Assembly (NCBI GenBank): GCA_002412885.1
Contig: DHVX01000084.1
Location: 8,158 to 72,157 of the forward strand
Length of the DNA: 64,000 nucleotides
Reading direction: 5' to 3'
Source: Bacteroidales bacterium UBA5197
GTDB taxonomy: Bacteria; Bacteroidota; Bacteroidia; Bacteroidales; Lentimicrobiaceae
The notes beneath the pieces were generated by a model, which was not told the origin of the DNA, ran no database searches, and worked only from the letters and a program-made list of their open reading frames with translations. Made by a program: the position numbers and the translations under genes. Shown here piece by piece: positions 26,753-35,300 of the stretch. Positions within the stretch are counted from its first letter, which is position 1. Each line of letters opens with the position of its first letter.

Positions 26753-28168
26753 TTATGTGGGCCACGATTTGCTTTGGGTATGATCAGGGATGATGTTCAG
26801 GCGATAGCGTTTGTTGAGATGTGCGGATAGTTGTTCGGCACAATAAACGGAACGGTGCTGACCTCCGGTGCATCCGAAGTTCACCATAAGGTTTTCAAAA
26901 CCCCGGTTGATATAATTTTCAACAGCCTGATCAACAATTGAATAGACGCTGGCCAGAAACAAACCGGTTTCGCTTTGCGCTGAAAGGTATTGCTTAACTG
27001 AATTGTCTTTGCCGGTTAGGTTCTGATATTCAGCAAGACGACCCGGGTTGGGCAAAGCCCTGCAATCGAATACAAATCCACCGCCGTTTCCGCTTTTGTC
27101 TTCGGGTATTCCGTATTTATAGGAGAAACTGCTGATTTTTACTTTTAACCCGGGTTTTGCATAGCTTCTGAGGTGTTCGCTTTGGGTAAATGATCGCAGC
27201 AGTTTTTCCAGTTCCGGAAAATAAATTTCAGGATGGTGATGATTGAGCAGATATTCAATGTTATCGAGTGCGTATGGAATGCTTTGCAGAAAGTGCTCTT
27301 TCTTTTGATAAAATCCACGGAAACCATAAGCTCCCAGCGCCTGAAGTATTCTGATCAGTACGAAGCCGTAATAGTATTTCAGGAATTCAGTTTCATCAAA
27401 GTCGGTGAGTGTGCGGGCTTCAGAGATGTACAGTTTTAGCAGTTCTTCTCTGAAATCGTTGGGCAGGTTGGCTTTGGCATCAAATAAAAGCGAAGCAATA
27501 TCATATTGCAAAGGACCTTGTCTTCCACCCTGAAAATCAATAAAATAGGGTCTGTTTCCGACGATCATCACATTTCGTGACTGAAAATCGCGATACAAAA
27601 AGAATGAATTCTTTGCTTCTAAAAGAAAATTGGTAAGGCGTGTAAAGTCATCTTCAAGCCCCTGTTCGTTAAATCCCTGCCCCGAAAGCCTGACAAAATA
27701 ATACTTAAAATAATTGAGGTCCCACATCATCGACTGTTTATCGAATGCTGCGCGGGGATAACATACTGAGAAGTCAAGGCCTTTGGCTCCATCAATCTGA
27801 AAACGGGGCAGCCAGTGAATTACCTGCCTGTAAATGTCTTTAACGTGGTTGGTCAAACCTTCCTCAGCGAGCATGGAGAAAAGTGTGGCATCGCCCAGAT
27901 CGGACTGAAGATAGTATTTGCCGGAATCATCGGCCAGATAAACTTCAGGAACGGGCAACCCCTGAGAAATAAAATGTTTTGCAAAGCTGATGAATGCCTG
28001 ATTCTCATTCAGATCATTATTCCATGCACCAATAGCCTGAGTTTCGCGGCTGCTGATGCGGTAATATTTCCGGTCAGAGCCGGATGCGGGCAATTCTTCA
28101 GCTTTTATGGATTCTTCTCCACTCCAACTGCGAAACAATTCCCTTAAAACGTTTGAGTTATCCTTCAT
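26753..28168 (-). CDS. AmgK-like sugar kinase fused to a RapZ C-terminal domain
   Basis: Two-domain protein of 471 residues. Residues of about 1-330 form an aminoglycoside-phosphotransferase-type kinase, with the catalytic loop YRDFQSRN (Asp194, Asn199) and metal Asp211 in IDFQGGRQGP, as in AmgK, the anomeric kinase for MurNAc/GlcNAc. Residues of about 346-471 match the C-terminal half of RapZ, with YKYGIPEDKSG, FDCRALPNPG and the hallmark FGCTGGQHRSVY. In E. coli that half senses glucosamine-6-phosphate and controls GlmS synthesis. The RapZ P-loop half is absent. The fusion suggests that salvage kinase activity is tied to amino-sugar sensing, which is inference. The genes downstream are the microprotein, the 129-residue protein and the MurU-like enzyme. 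Confidence 0.85.
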   Translation of the reverse strand: MKDNSNVLRELFRSWSGEESIKAEELPASGSDRKYYRISSRETQAIGAWNNDLNENQAFISFAKHFISQGLPVPEVYLADDSGKYYLQSDLGDATLFSMLAEEGLTNHVKDIYRQVIHWLPRFQIDGAKGLDFSVCYPRAAFDKQSMMWDLNYFKYYFVRLSGQGFNEQGLEDDFTRLTNFLLEAKNSFFLYRDFQSRNVMIVGNRPYFIDFQGGRQGPLQYDIASLLFDAKANLPNDFREELLKLYISEARTLTDFDETEFLKYYYGFVLIRILQALGAYGFRGFYQKKEHFLQSIPYALDNIEYLLNHHHPEIYFPELEKLLRSFTQSEHLRSYAKPGLKVKISSFSYKYGIPEDKSGNGGGFVFDCRALPNPGRLAEYQNLTGKDNSVKQYLSAQSETGLFLASVYSIVDQAVENYINRGFENLMVNFGCTGGQHRSVYCAEQLSAHLNKRYRLNIIPDHTQSKSWPT

Positions 28169-28213
28169 TTATTTTTAAACAAAGCCACACCATTGACATT
28201 AAGGCCGGAATTG

Positions 28214-28221
28214 CAAATTTA
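28214..28221 (-). promoter_or_regulatory. -7 box of the kinase-RapZ operon
   Basis: TAAATTTG on the minus strand, 45 bases before the start codon at 28168. No -33 TTG was identified. Confidence 0.4.
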
Positions 28222-28287
28222 TAGATTAATATGCCCGCGGCGAAAACTTTCTTAAAGCCATAAGTGTTTTTCTAGAAATAAATTTTG

Positions 28288-28295
28288 TAGGTTTG
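28288..28295 (+). promoter_or_regulatory. -7 box of the diiron protein gene
   Basis: TAGGTTTG matches TAnnTTTG and lies 47 bases before the ATG at 28343. Confidence 0.5.
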
Positions 28296-28342
28296 TACAT
28301 CGCTCCGTGCTTCGACTTTCACACAAATAAAATTCAAATAAA

Positions 28343-28840
28343 ATGGAAAATACACAATCAAATGAGATTTTAAAAACCGCCATTCTGATGGAAAAGCGCG
28401 GGAAAGCTTTTTACGAAATGGTTGCTCAGCAAACCAAGAGCGAAGACGTAAAGAAGATTTTTACAATGATGGCTGAAGAAGAGCAGACTCATGTTGAGTT
28501 TCTGTCGAAGCAATTTGCCAGTTACAATAAGAATCAGCAATTTGCCAAGATCGAATTGAAAGCAGATGCCGGGATTGTAGATGAGATTTTGTCGGGCGAT
28601 ATCAAAAAACAGATTTCAGCGGCAAGTTTCGAAGCAGCAGCCATTTCTGCAGCCATCGACATGGAAACCAAAGCCATTGAAGTTTATTCGAAACAAGCTG
28701 CAGCGGCAACTGATCCGAATGAAAAGGAACTTTTTTCGTGGCTTGCCGATTGGGAAAGAGGTCACCACAAGGTGCTGCATGAACTTAATGAACAACTGAA
28801 AGAGGATATCTGGTACGACAACCAGTTCTGGCCTTTCTGA
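28343..28840 (+). CDS. Rubrerythrin-type diiron (erythrin) protein
   Basis: Four-helix-bundle diiron protein of 165 residues without a rubredoxin domain. The two half-site pairs are visible: E17 with EEEQTH in the first half and E(T)KAIEVY with ERGHHK in the second. Such proteins reduce hydrogen peroxide in anaerobes and microaerophiles. The C-terminus ends in aromatic residues (WYDNQFWPF). It has its own promoter and terminator and diverges from the kinase-RapZ operon. The electron donor is unknown. Confidence 0.88.
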   Translation: MENTQSNEILKTAILMEKRGKAFYEMVAQQTKSEDVKKIFTMMAEEEQTHVEFLSKQFASYNKNQQFAKIELKADAGIVDEILSGDIKKQISAASFEAAAISAAIDMETKAIEVYSKQAAAATDPNEKELFSWLADWERGHHKVLHELNEQLKEDIWYDNQFWPF

Positions 28841-28864
28841 TTTATGATCCATCAAAAAGATGTT

Positions 28865-28895
28865 GCCCTGTTTTTCGGAACGGGGCTTTTTTTTT
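28865..28895 (+). terminator. Terminator after the diiron protein gene
   Basis: GCCCTGTT, TTTCGG loop, AACGGGGC (one G-T pair) followed by nine T residues. Confidence 0.8.
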
Positions 28896-29031
28896 GCAAT
28901 TATTCGGTATCCATTAGTCCGGAGTTCAGGGTTTGATGAATTGAAACAAGTTTTACAAAAACTAAAAAATGTCAGGTGTATCCCTGGCTTTCAACGAATC
29001 AGCGACATACATGCGGATTTAAAGAATAACT

Positions 29032-29039
29032 TATCTTTG
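29032..29039 (+). promoter_or_regulatory. -7 box upstream of the GT-C-like gene
   Basis: TATCTTTG matches the consensus but lies about 145 bases before the ATG at 29183. The intervening leader contains a 15-codon frame (29146-29193) whose stop overlaps the gene start. Confidence 0.4.
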
Positions 29040-29182
29040 CCTTATGCAATTCAGATAAATACAGCCGGATTAATCATTTAATCTGTCTGATAATCAATAA
29101 GATTAAAGTATTGTTGCCCGATAAATATTGTAGGTTTATCCGCCAATGGAGTTTATGAATAATCCAAAAAATCAACCGGACT

Positions 29183-31159
29183 ATGGGGATTAAAAAAGTA
29201 TCAGGTCATTTTAAACAGGCAATTAATGCCAATTTCCTGATTTATCTGATTGGTGCATGCATGATTATTTATATTGCAATACGAGCCATTTTTACCTCGG
29301 TTCTGGAAGACGAAATCATCACTTCCGACTTATACATATTCACAGGATTATTTTTCCCCTGGAATTCATATGTTGATGCCAACAATCACATTCTAAACTC
29401 CATTCTTTCCTGGATATTTACAGGCTTTTTCAGCAAATCATTATTTGCGCTGCGTTTGGCGAATGTTTTATCTTTTGTATTGTACACTATTTCGGTGATT
29501 GGAATATCAAAATCACTAACGGGAAGCTTTAAAAGGTTAATCTTTGTTTCTTCGATGCTGATGGCTGCCGGATTTATTGAATTTTTCGGCTATTGCCGGG
29601 GTTATGGCCTATCCATGGGGCTGATAGTTTCTTCTGTTTGGATGGTATTTGAATATATGCGAAACCGGAAACAGGTGTTAATTATACTGGCAATTCTTCT
29701 AAATGTCTTATCAATTACTGCGAACCTTAATCTTTTGCCATCTTTTCTAATAGTAGCAGGATTTATAGCAGTGTTATGGTTCAGGAAACTCAGAAGCGAA
29801 GGGTTTAAGTCATCAGATTGGTTTGTAATTCTTTCCTGGTTTTTTACTATTGCTATTTTTATCGTTTTACTTAAACATAGTTTTAGTTTGCTGGCTGCAG
29901 GAAAGTTGTATTATGGAAGTCCTTTGCAATCAGGCTTTTTTGAATCGGTATTTGCAACAAATCTTTATATGCTGTTTTTTACAGGCAATCGCACGCTGGC
30001 AATTATTCTGGCTGCTTTCATATTGATTTGGGCTTTTGCATTTGGTTTCGTTGTAATCAAAAATATTTTAACAGGCTGGGGAAAATCAGGAGTTCTTCCC
30101 GAAGCTAAAAAACATCCGGTGGACCATTACTCAACACTGAAAATGCAGGATCGTAAAGTATTAAGTAAGGTCAGTAATTTAAAAGCATCCATTAATTATT
30201 TACTTTTTGAAACAAAGCCTCTTACTTTTATGATTTTCCCTGCGTTATTTCTGGGATCAATCGCAGGAATTTATATTCTGCATTATGCATTCAACATTCG
30301 TTTTCCCGAAGATCGTACCTCATTGTACCTTTATCCATGGGCTATTGGTTTTGTATTTTTTGCATCGGAATACATCAACTTCCGGATATCCAATGCATCA
30401 CTTCTTGTATTTCTGCTTGTGCCGGTTGATTTCGTGGTATCTTCTAATATCAGTTATTCCAGACATTGGTATTACGAGCACTACGACCATTCATTTGTTC
30501 AGATTGTAAAAGATTCTTCAGAAGACAAACTTCCGGGAAACATCACAATTTCAGGCTATAAAATTCATCAAAAAGCATGGTCATATTATGTCAGATATAA
30601 AGTCAATGGCGTGAATCTGCTCGAGTATGTTAATTTCCCAGACAATAAAAGTGACTATATTCTTATCTCTGACACTCACTTTAAGAAAGATGCCGCTTTT
30701 TTTAAAGATTATAAAACTCTTGCTGCTGAAGAAGCTTCCGGGCTTATGATACTTAAAAGAAACATTCCTGTAAACAGAAAAATATTTCTCAGAAAAATAT
30801 TGCCGGAAGAATCAATTACCACAAGTTCAGAGTACATCGGCTTTTTAATGGATACTGTATTTGCAATGCAGAAAAAATCGTTTGTTTGTGACGTTTGCTT
30901 TAAAACCGATACATTGCAGGATATGAAGGATTGCTCTATAAAAGCTACTATATGGAATAGTAAACATGAATCGGTGCGCGATTACATGCTCAGGCTTGGC
31001 GATCTTTCACTGACCACACAACCAGAGTATAATTACTCACTCAGTTTGATCCGCTTGCCGGCTGAAGCTCATTCGATGGTAATTTACCTGCATAACCCTG
31101 GCAAAAAGGAAATTTCATTGCGGAGCACCGCGTTGGTTCTGTGGGAGTTAAATGATTGA
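29183..31159 (+). CDS. GT-C-like polytopic membrane protein (putative glycosyltransferase)
   Basis: Membrane protein of 658 residues with about 10-12 hydrophobic segments in the first 430 residues and a soluble C-terminal part. The first external loop has an acidic EDEIITSDLYIF motif and is followed by VDANNHILNSILSW. This is the arrangement of PMT/ArnT/YfhO-type GT-C transferases, where acidic residues in the first loop bind the metal or donor phosphate. These enzymes use polyprenyl-linked sugars. The acceptor is unknown, and no glycan biosynthesis genes sit beside it. The call is from the overall architecture only. Confidence 0.55.
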   Translation: MGIKKVSGHFKQAINANFLIYLIGACMIIYIAIRAIFTSVLEDEIITSDLYIFTGLFFPWNSYVDANNHILNSILSWIFTGFFSKSLFALRLANVLSFVLYTISVIGISKSLTGSFKRLIFVSSMLMAAGFIEFFGYCRGYGLSMGLIVSSVWMVFEYMRNRKQVLIILAILLNVLSITANLNLLPSFLIVAGFIAVLWFRKLRSEGFKSSDWFVILSWFFTIAIFIVLLKHSFSLLAAGKLYYGSPLQSGFFESVFATNLYMLFFTGNRTLAIILAAFILIWAFAFGFVVIKNILTGWGKSGVLPEAKKHPVDHYSTLKMQDRKVLSKVSNLKASINYLLFETKPLTFMIFPALFLGSIAGIYILHYAFNIRFPEDRTSLYLYPWAIGFVFFASEYINFRISNASLLVFLLVPVDFVVSSNISYSRHWYYEHYDHSFVQIVKDSSEDKLPGNITISGYKIHQKAWSYYVRYKVNGVNLLEYVNFPDNKSDYILISDTHFKKDAAFFKDYKTLAAEEASGLMILKRNIPVNRKIFLRKILPEESITTSSEYIGFLMDTVFAMQKKSFVCDVCFKTDTLQDMKDCSIKATIWNSKHESVRDYMLRLGDLSLTTQPEYNYSLSLIRLPAEAHSMVIYLHNPGKKEISLRSTALVLWELND

Positions 31160-31296
31160 ACTGAACCTGATGTTCAGGGTTCTTCCAGGCAGACAGGATG
31201 AGGATGAGCACAGATATAAATGAAATAGGATACTTTTGTGACATTCCGATTGGGGAATAGGTCAATATAAGGTGCTTATAAAATAATTGGGTATTT

Positions 31297-32319
31297 CTAA
31301 AGAATCTTGCTGTGTATTTTCCCAAGATTAAAAAGGGCAATAAATCCGGCAATAAAAAGGTAAGCGCCGAAAAGACCGGCAGTTGCGCCCCAAACAGCTC
31401 CCCATATCATAGTGGCCAGCATAAGTAAATATGCAGCAGTATGTGCACCTACCGGACTGTAGTCTTTCTGATAGGATGAAAAAATCGGTGGTAGCCCGTA
31501 ATGAATCAGCAGATAGCGGTCTGATCTGAATTCAGCATCTTTTTCGGTCCAGCCCTGACTCATGGCGCTAGGAATTCCATATTTGAATAAATATAAAGGA
31601 CCGCTGCGGCGACTCTGAAATGTGTGCCCCAGTTCATGCCTTATTAGTACCATGAGATATGAGTTGCGTTCGGATAGATCTACATGTGTGTCAGAGCCTG
31701 AATATCTGTTTGTTACCAATATGTATGAGCCCAGAGCAACTCCGTTGGCCAATGGGATATTACCTGTCAGAATTGCAATTCCATCGCTGAGCGCAACACT
31801 TGAAATAAATCCGGTGCAATTAAGTATCTGTCCGATTCCATGACCAATCAGGGTCTGGGGTTGTTCCCAGATCAGTCTGATCAATGCCCTCAAAGTTCCC
31901 TGTAAAAATGATTTGTCAGCTTCTATGTAGAAGTTTGCTGTAAATATGTCAATGGAATTTCGGAGTATTTTACTGTCTTTGTTGATTAACAGATAAAAAA
32001 ATCCGGTAAGCAAACTTAAAATAAATGGCAGCAGGAATATCCATAGCCAAACGATTAAAAAGTCGGGAATCAATGTATTTAAGAATCCAGTGATTAAGCA
32101 AAGGAGAATACTGGCAATGATCATTGAACTGATTGGCGGGTGCTTATCTTCTATAGATTTCCCAATCAGACTGATGGGTCTGATGAGAAATCCACTCACC
32201 AAAAATACGCTTATCCATGCAATGATGAATAACTGCCAGGGTTGCTGAATCAGGTCATTACGGAACAGTAACAACCAGAGCCTGAGCTCCGCACTTAATT
32301 CAATAAAGTCAATCGCCAT
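31297..32319 (-). CDS. HExxH-containing polytopic membrane protein
   Basis: Protein of 340 residues with about six membrane segments. The central soluble part contains LIRHELGHTFQSRR, a zinc-protease-type HExxH motif, and a later acidic residue in EKDAEFRSDRYLL that could be the third ligand. It may be an active peptidase or only a metal-binding protein. The start lies 2 bases after the alpha-2-macroglobulin stop codon, so the two are almost certainly cotranscribed. This puts a potential protease next to a protease trap. The family name is not recognised. Confidence 0.6.
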   Translation of the reverse strand: MAIDFIELSAELRLWLLLFRNDLIQQPWQLFIIAWISVFLVSGFLIRPISLIGKSIEDKHPPISSMIIASILLCLITGFLNTLIPDFLIVWLWIFLLPFILSLLTGFFYLLINKDSKILRNSIDIFTANFYIEADKSFLQGTLRALIRLIWEQPQTLIGHGIGQILNCTGFISSVALSDGIAILTGNIPLANGVALGSYILVTNRYSGSDTHVDLSERNSYLMVLIRHELGHTFQSRRSGPLYLFKYGIPSAMSQGWTEKDAEFRSDRYLLIHYGLPPIFSSYQKDYSPVGAHTAAYLLMLATMIWGAVWGATAGLFGAYLFIAGFIALFNLGKIHSKIL

Positions 32320-32321
32320 AT

Positions 32322-35300
32322 TTATTTTACTGTAACAGTTGCAGAGCCGCTGTATGAAAAGTAAAGTCCGTTATACATAGCTTCGGCACTTACCGGGCCA
32401 TGTTTAAAGGTTCCTTTTCCAACAACCCTTACCATATAATAGAATTTTCTGGTTTGTCCGCCAGCCTGAGTGAACAGGTTAACGCGGTCGTCGCGGAAAT
32501 CGATGTGCTGAGGGAATGATCTGTTTTTGGTCCATTCCATTTCCCGTTCGGCAGTAAGTCTGGTGTTTTCCACCTCAAAACATGCGGGCAGCATATCGGT
32601 TATTACTACATTGTCAATCAGGCTGTTGTCGGTGGTATTCAGGGTAAGTTCCACAACCAGTAGTTCATTTTGTTTAAACTCATAGCTGCTCATTGCATTG
32701 CCGTTTCTGTCAAAGAATCGCCTTCTGACAGCCAGAACATTGTCTTCCTCTCGGTCTGAGTTTCCGGCAGGAATGCCCTGCGTTTCAAAATAATAGAAAA
32801 GGCTTCCGGTTCCGCCTGCAGTTATTGTTGCTGTTTGTCCGGTAAGGTTGGTTTTAAGGTCTTCTCCTGTAAAGGATGAAGTTTTACGTCCGGCTACTTC
32901 TATTTCTGCAGTGGCTTTTTCATTGGAAACTTGTCCGGCAAGCTTACCCAGTGCAAGCATTGAGAACACCTGTTCCTGAGTCGAAACCCATGATTTTGTG
33001 CTTAACATATCACCAACTTGCCTCGCCATGACAGCTATCTGCGGATTGCCAGGATCTGCACTCAGCAGGGTGTAAAGTGCAATGGCTTTATTGCGCAGCG
33101 GAGAACTGTAACCTCCTCCTGTTTCTATCATTGATTCTTCGGTAAGTACCCATGTTTTTGGAAGCAAGGTCTGGAAGCTTTTGGTGTCCCCCACCAACGC
33201 ATAAGTGCAGGCCAGCATATAGCGGCTGTCAAGGCTCATTTCATTGGTTCTGGCTTTGTAATAGTTCATGGTGGGCAGATGCTGTTTCCCATTAAGGGCA
33301 AGCACGTAAAGTGAGTAAAATATTTCACGTTGTGCCTGCACTTTTTTCTGCCACACATTGCTGCCTTCAGTTTTGTAGTAGTATTCTGCAGAAGGCTTTT
33401 GCTTTACTTTTTCAGTGAGGAACCTCAGGATATTATCCACAACAACCTGATTTACAGAATATCCGCCTTTCGATGCCTCATAAAGGAAATTGCCGGAATA
33501 AGCTGTTGTCCACCAACTGGCTTCACCGCCGGTGGGCCACATTACAAGACCACCATTGTATTGCTGAAGAGCTGCAATTTTCATAATTGCCGTATTTATA
33601 TTTTCGGCGGTATTGTATCTGCCTGCATTTTGTTCCTGTTTGAGCATTTTTGCAAGATCCGCGAAGTAAATCTGAGGGAATGCTGCCGATATGGTTTGCT
33701 CAAGACATCCATGAGGATAGTTAACCAGACTACCCAGATCTTTTGCATAACGACCGGCTGGAGAGCGGGTCAGCAACAAAGTTGATTTTGCCGTGCCTTC
33801 AAGAAACTGTTCTTCTGACTTGAGTGTGATTTTGCTGCCAGCTTTTATAGTACCGGAGACTGCTGATTTTTCAAGTGTAGCAGCCGGCCTCACCGTTATG
33901 TCGGTTTCATCGGTAAAGGTTTCACCTGAAGCGCTTGCCTGAACTTTGACATTTGCATGTCCAATTGCGTTTTCAGCGGTAAGCCGGTACATTGTTTGAA
34001 CCTCGCTGTTTGCAGGAATGCTGATAGATGCATCGCCGAATTTTCCGGCAGAAACCGGGCCTGAGGTCATTGTTTTCAATGATGCTGTCAATGGTTTAGA
34101 CGTTGTATTTGTCAGGGTAACCACCACTTCGGCAATATCGCCCGGACTGAGGAAGCGAGGCAGTGAACTGCTGATAACCAGCGGGTCTGCCACTTTCATT
34201 TCTTTGTGTGATGATCCGAACTGATTGCCTTTGTAAGCTACAGCCATTATTCTTACAGCACCCGAAAACGCAGGAATGGAGGCATTAAATGTTACTTCAC
34301 CCGAGGAATTGGCTTTTTGAATACCACTCCACAACGAGAGCAGTTTAACACGTTTGCTTGTGAGTGGATTCAACCTGCTGCCCAGATCGAAGCCCATATC
34401 ACCGCCGCTTGATGACTGGCTCCCCAGTTCCGGGAACAGTTCATCAAAAAGATCATATGACCGGACTTCAAGCGCCCTTTTTCCATAAAACCAGTTGTAA
34501 GGATCGGGAGTAGGGTAGGAGGTAATCTGTAAAATTCCTTCGTCAACCACAGCCAGGGTAACTTCAGCCCCGGGCGAGGTTTTTACCTTGATCTGCTGAT
34601 TGGTTTTTGATCTGATTTTTTCCGGTGCCTCAATACTGACTATCAGGTTGTGGTTGGGATTGTCAACTTTCAGGCTGGCATAGCCGTGGCCAACAGTCAA
34701 CGGAAGACCCGACTGATCGTTTTTACGGATCAGCGTGGCACTGATGTAAATATTAGGTAGGTGCTTATCGCTGATTTTCAGTTTCATACTTGCTCCTGAA
34801 GCATCTGCTTTAAGGCTGTAATATTCAAGCACTTTGTCCTGTTCAACAGTAATAAGCAGTTCGCCTTCAAAGGGAGTTTTAAACAGAATATTGGCATTTT
34901 CACCTGACTGATATTGCGTTTTGTCTGTTTCAATTCCTATTTCGCCTTCGCGATTCACAAAAAAGGCTGACGATCCGAAATCGCTCCAGCCATAAGCATA
35001 AAATCCTGAAGCAACATAATTTGAGCTTCCTTCATTGCTAATTCTGACTTCATATTCGCCTGAGGCCGGCGGAGTAAACTGAAAATTATATCCCGTTTGG
35101 GCGATTGTTACTTCGCGGGACATAACAATACTCTCCTTTTTTTGCGAGCGGTAACTGGTACGTCCATAATTGCGTTCCAGCACCGTTTCCCATTTCAGAT
35201 GAACCACCTCTATTCGTGCTTTTGCTTTTACCGGAGTTTCCTGTCGGTTGATGGCAATCAGGCTCACCGACAAAGGTTTGCGTGTGCTAACCCATCCCGG

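Noticed and set aside
29146..29193. A 15-codon upstream frame overlapping the GT-C-like gene start.
   Set aside because: It may be a leader peptide, but nothing beyond its position supports translation.
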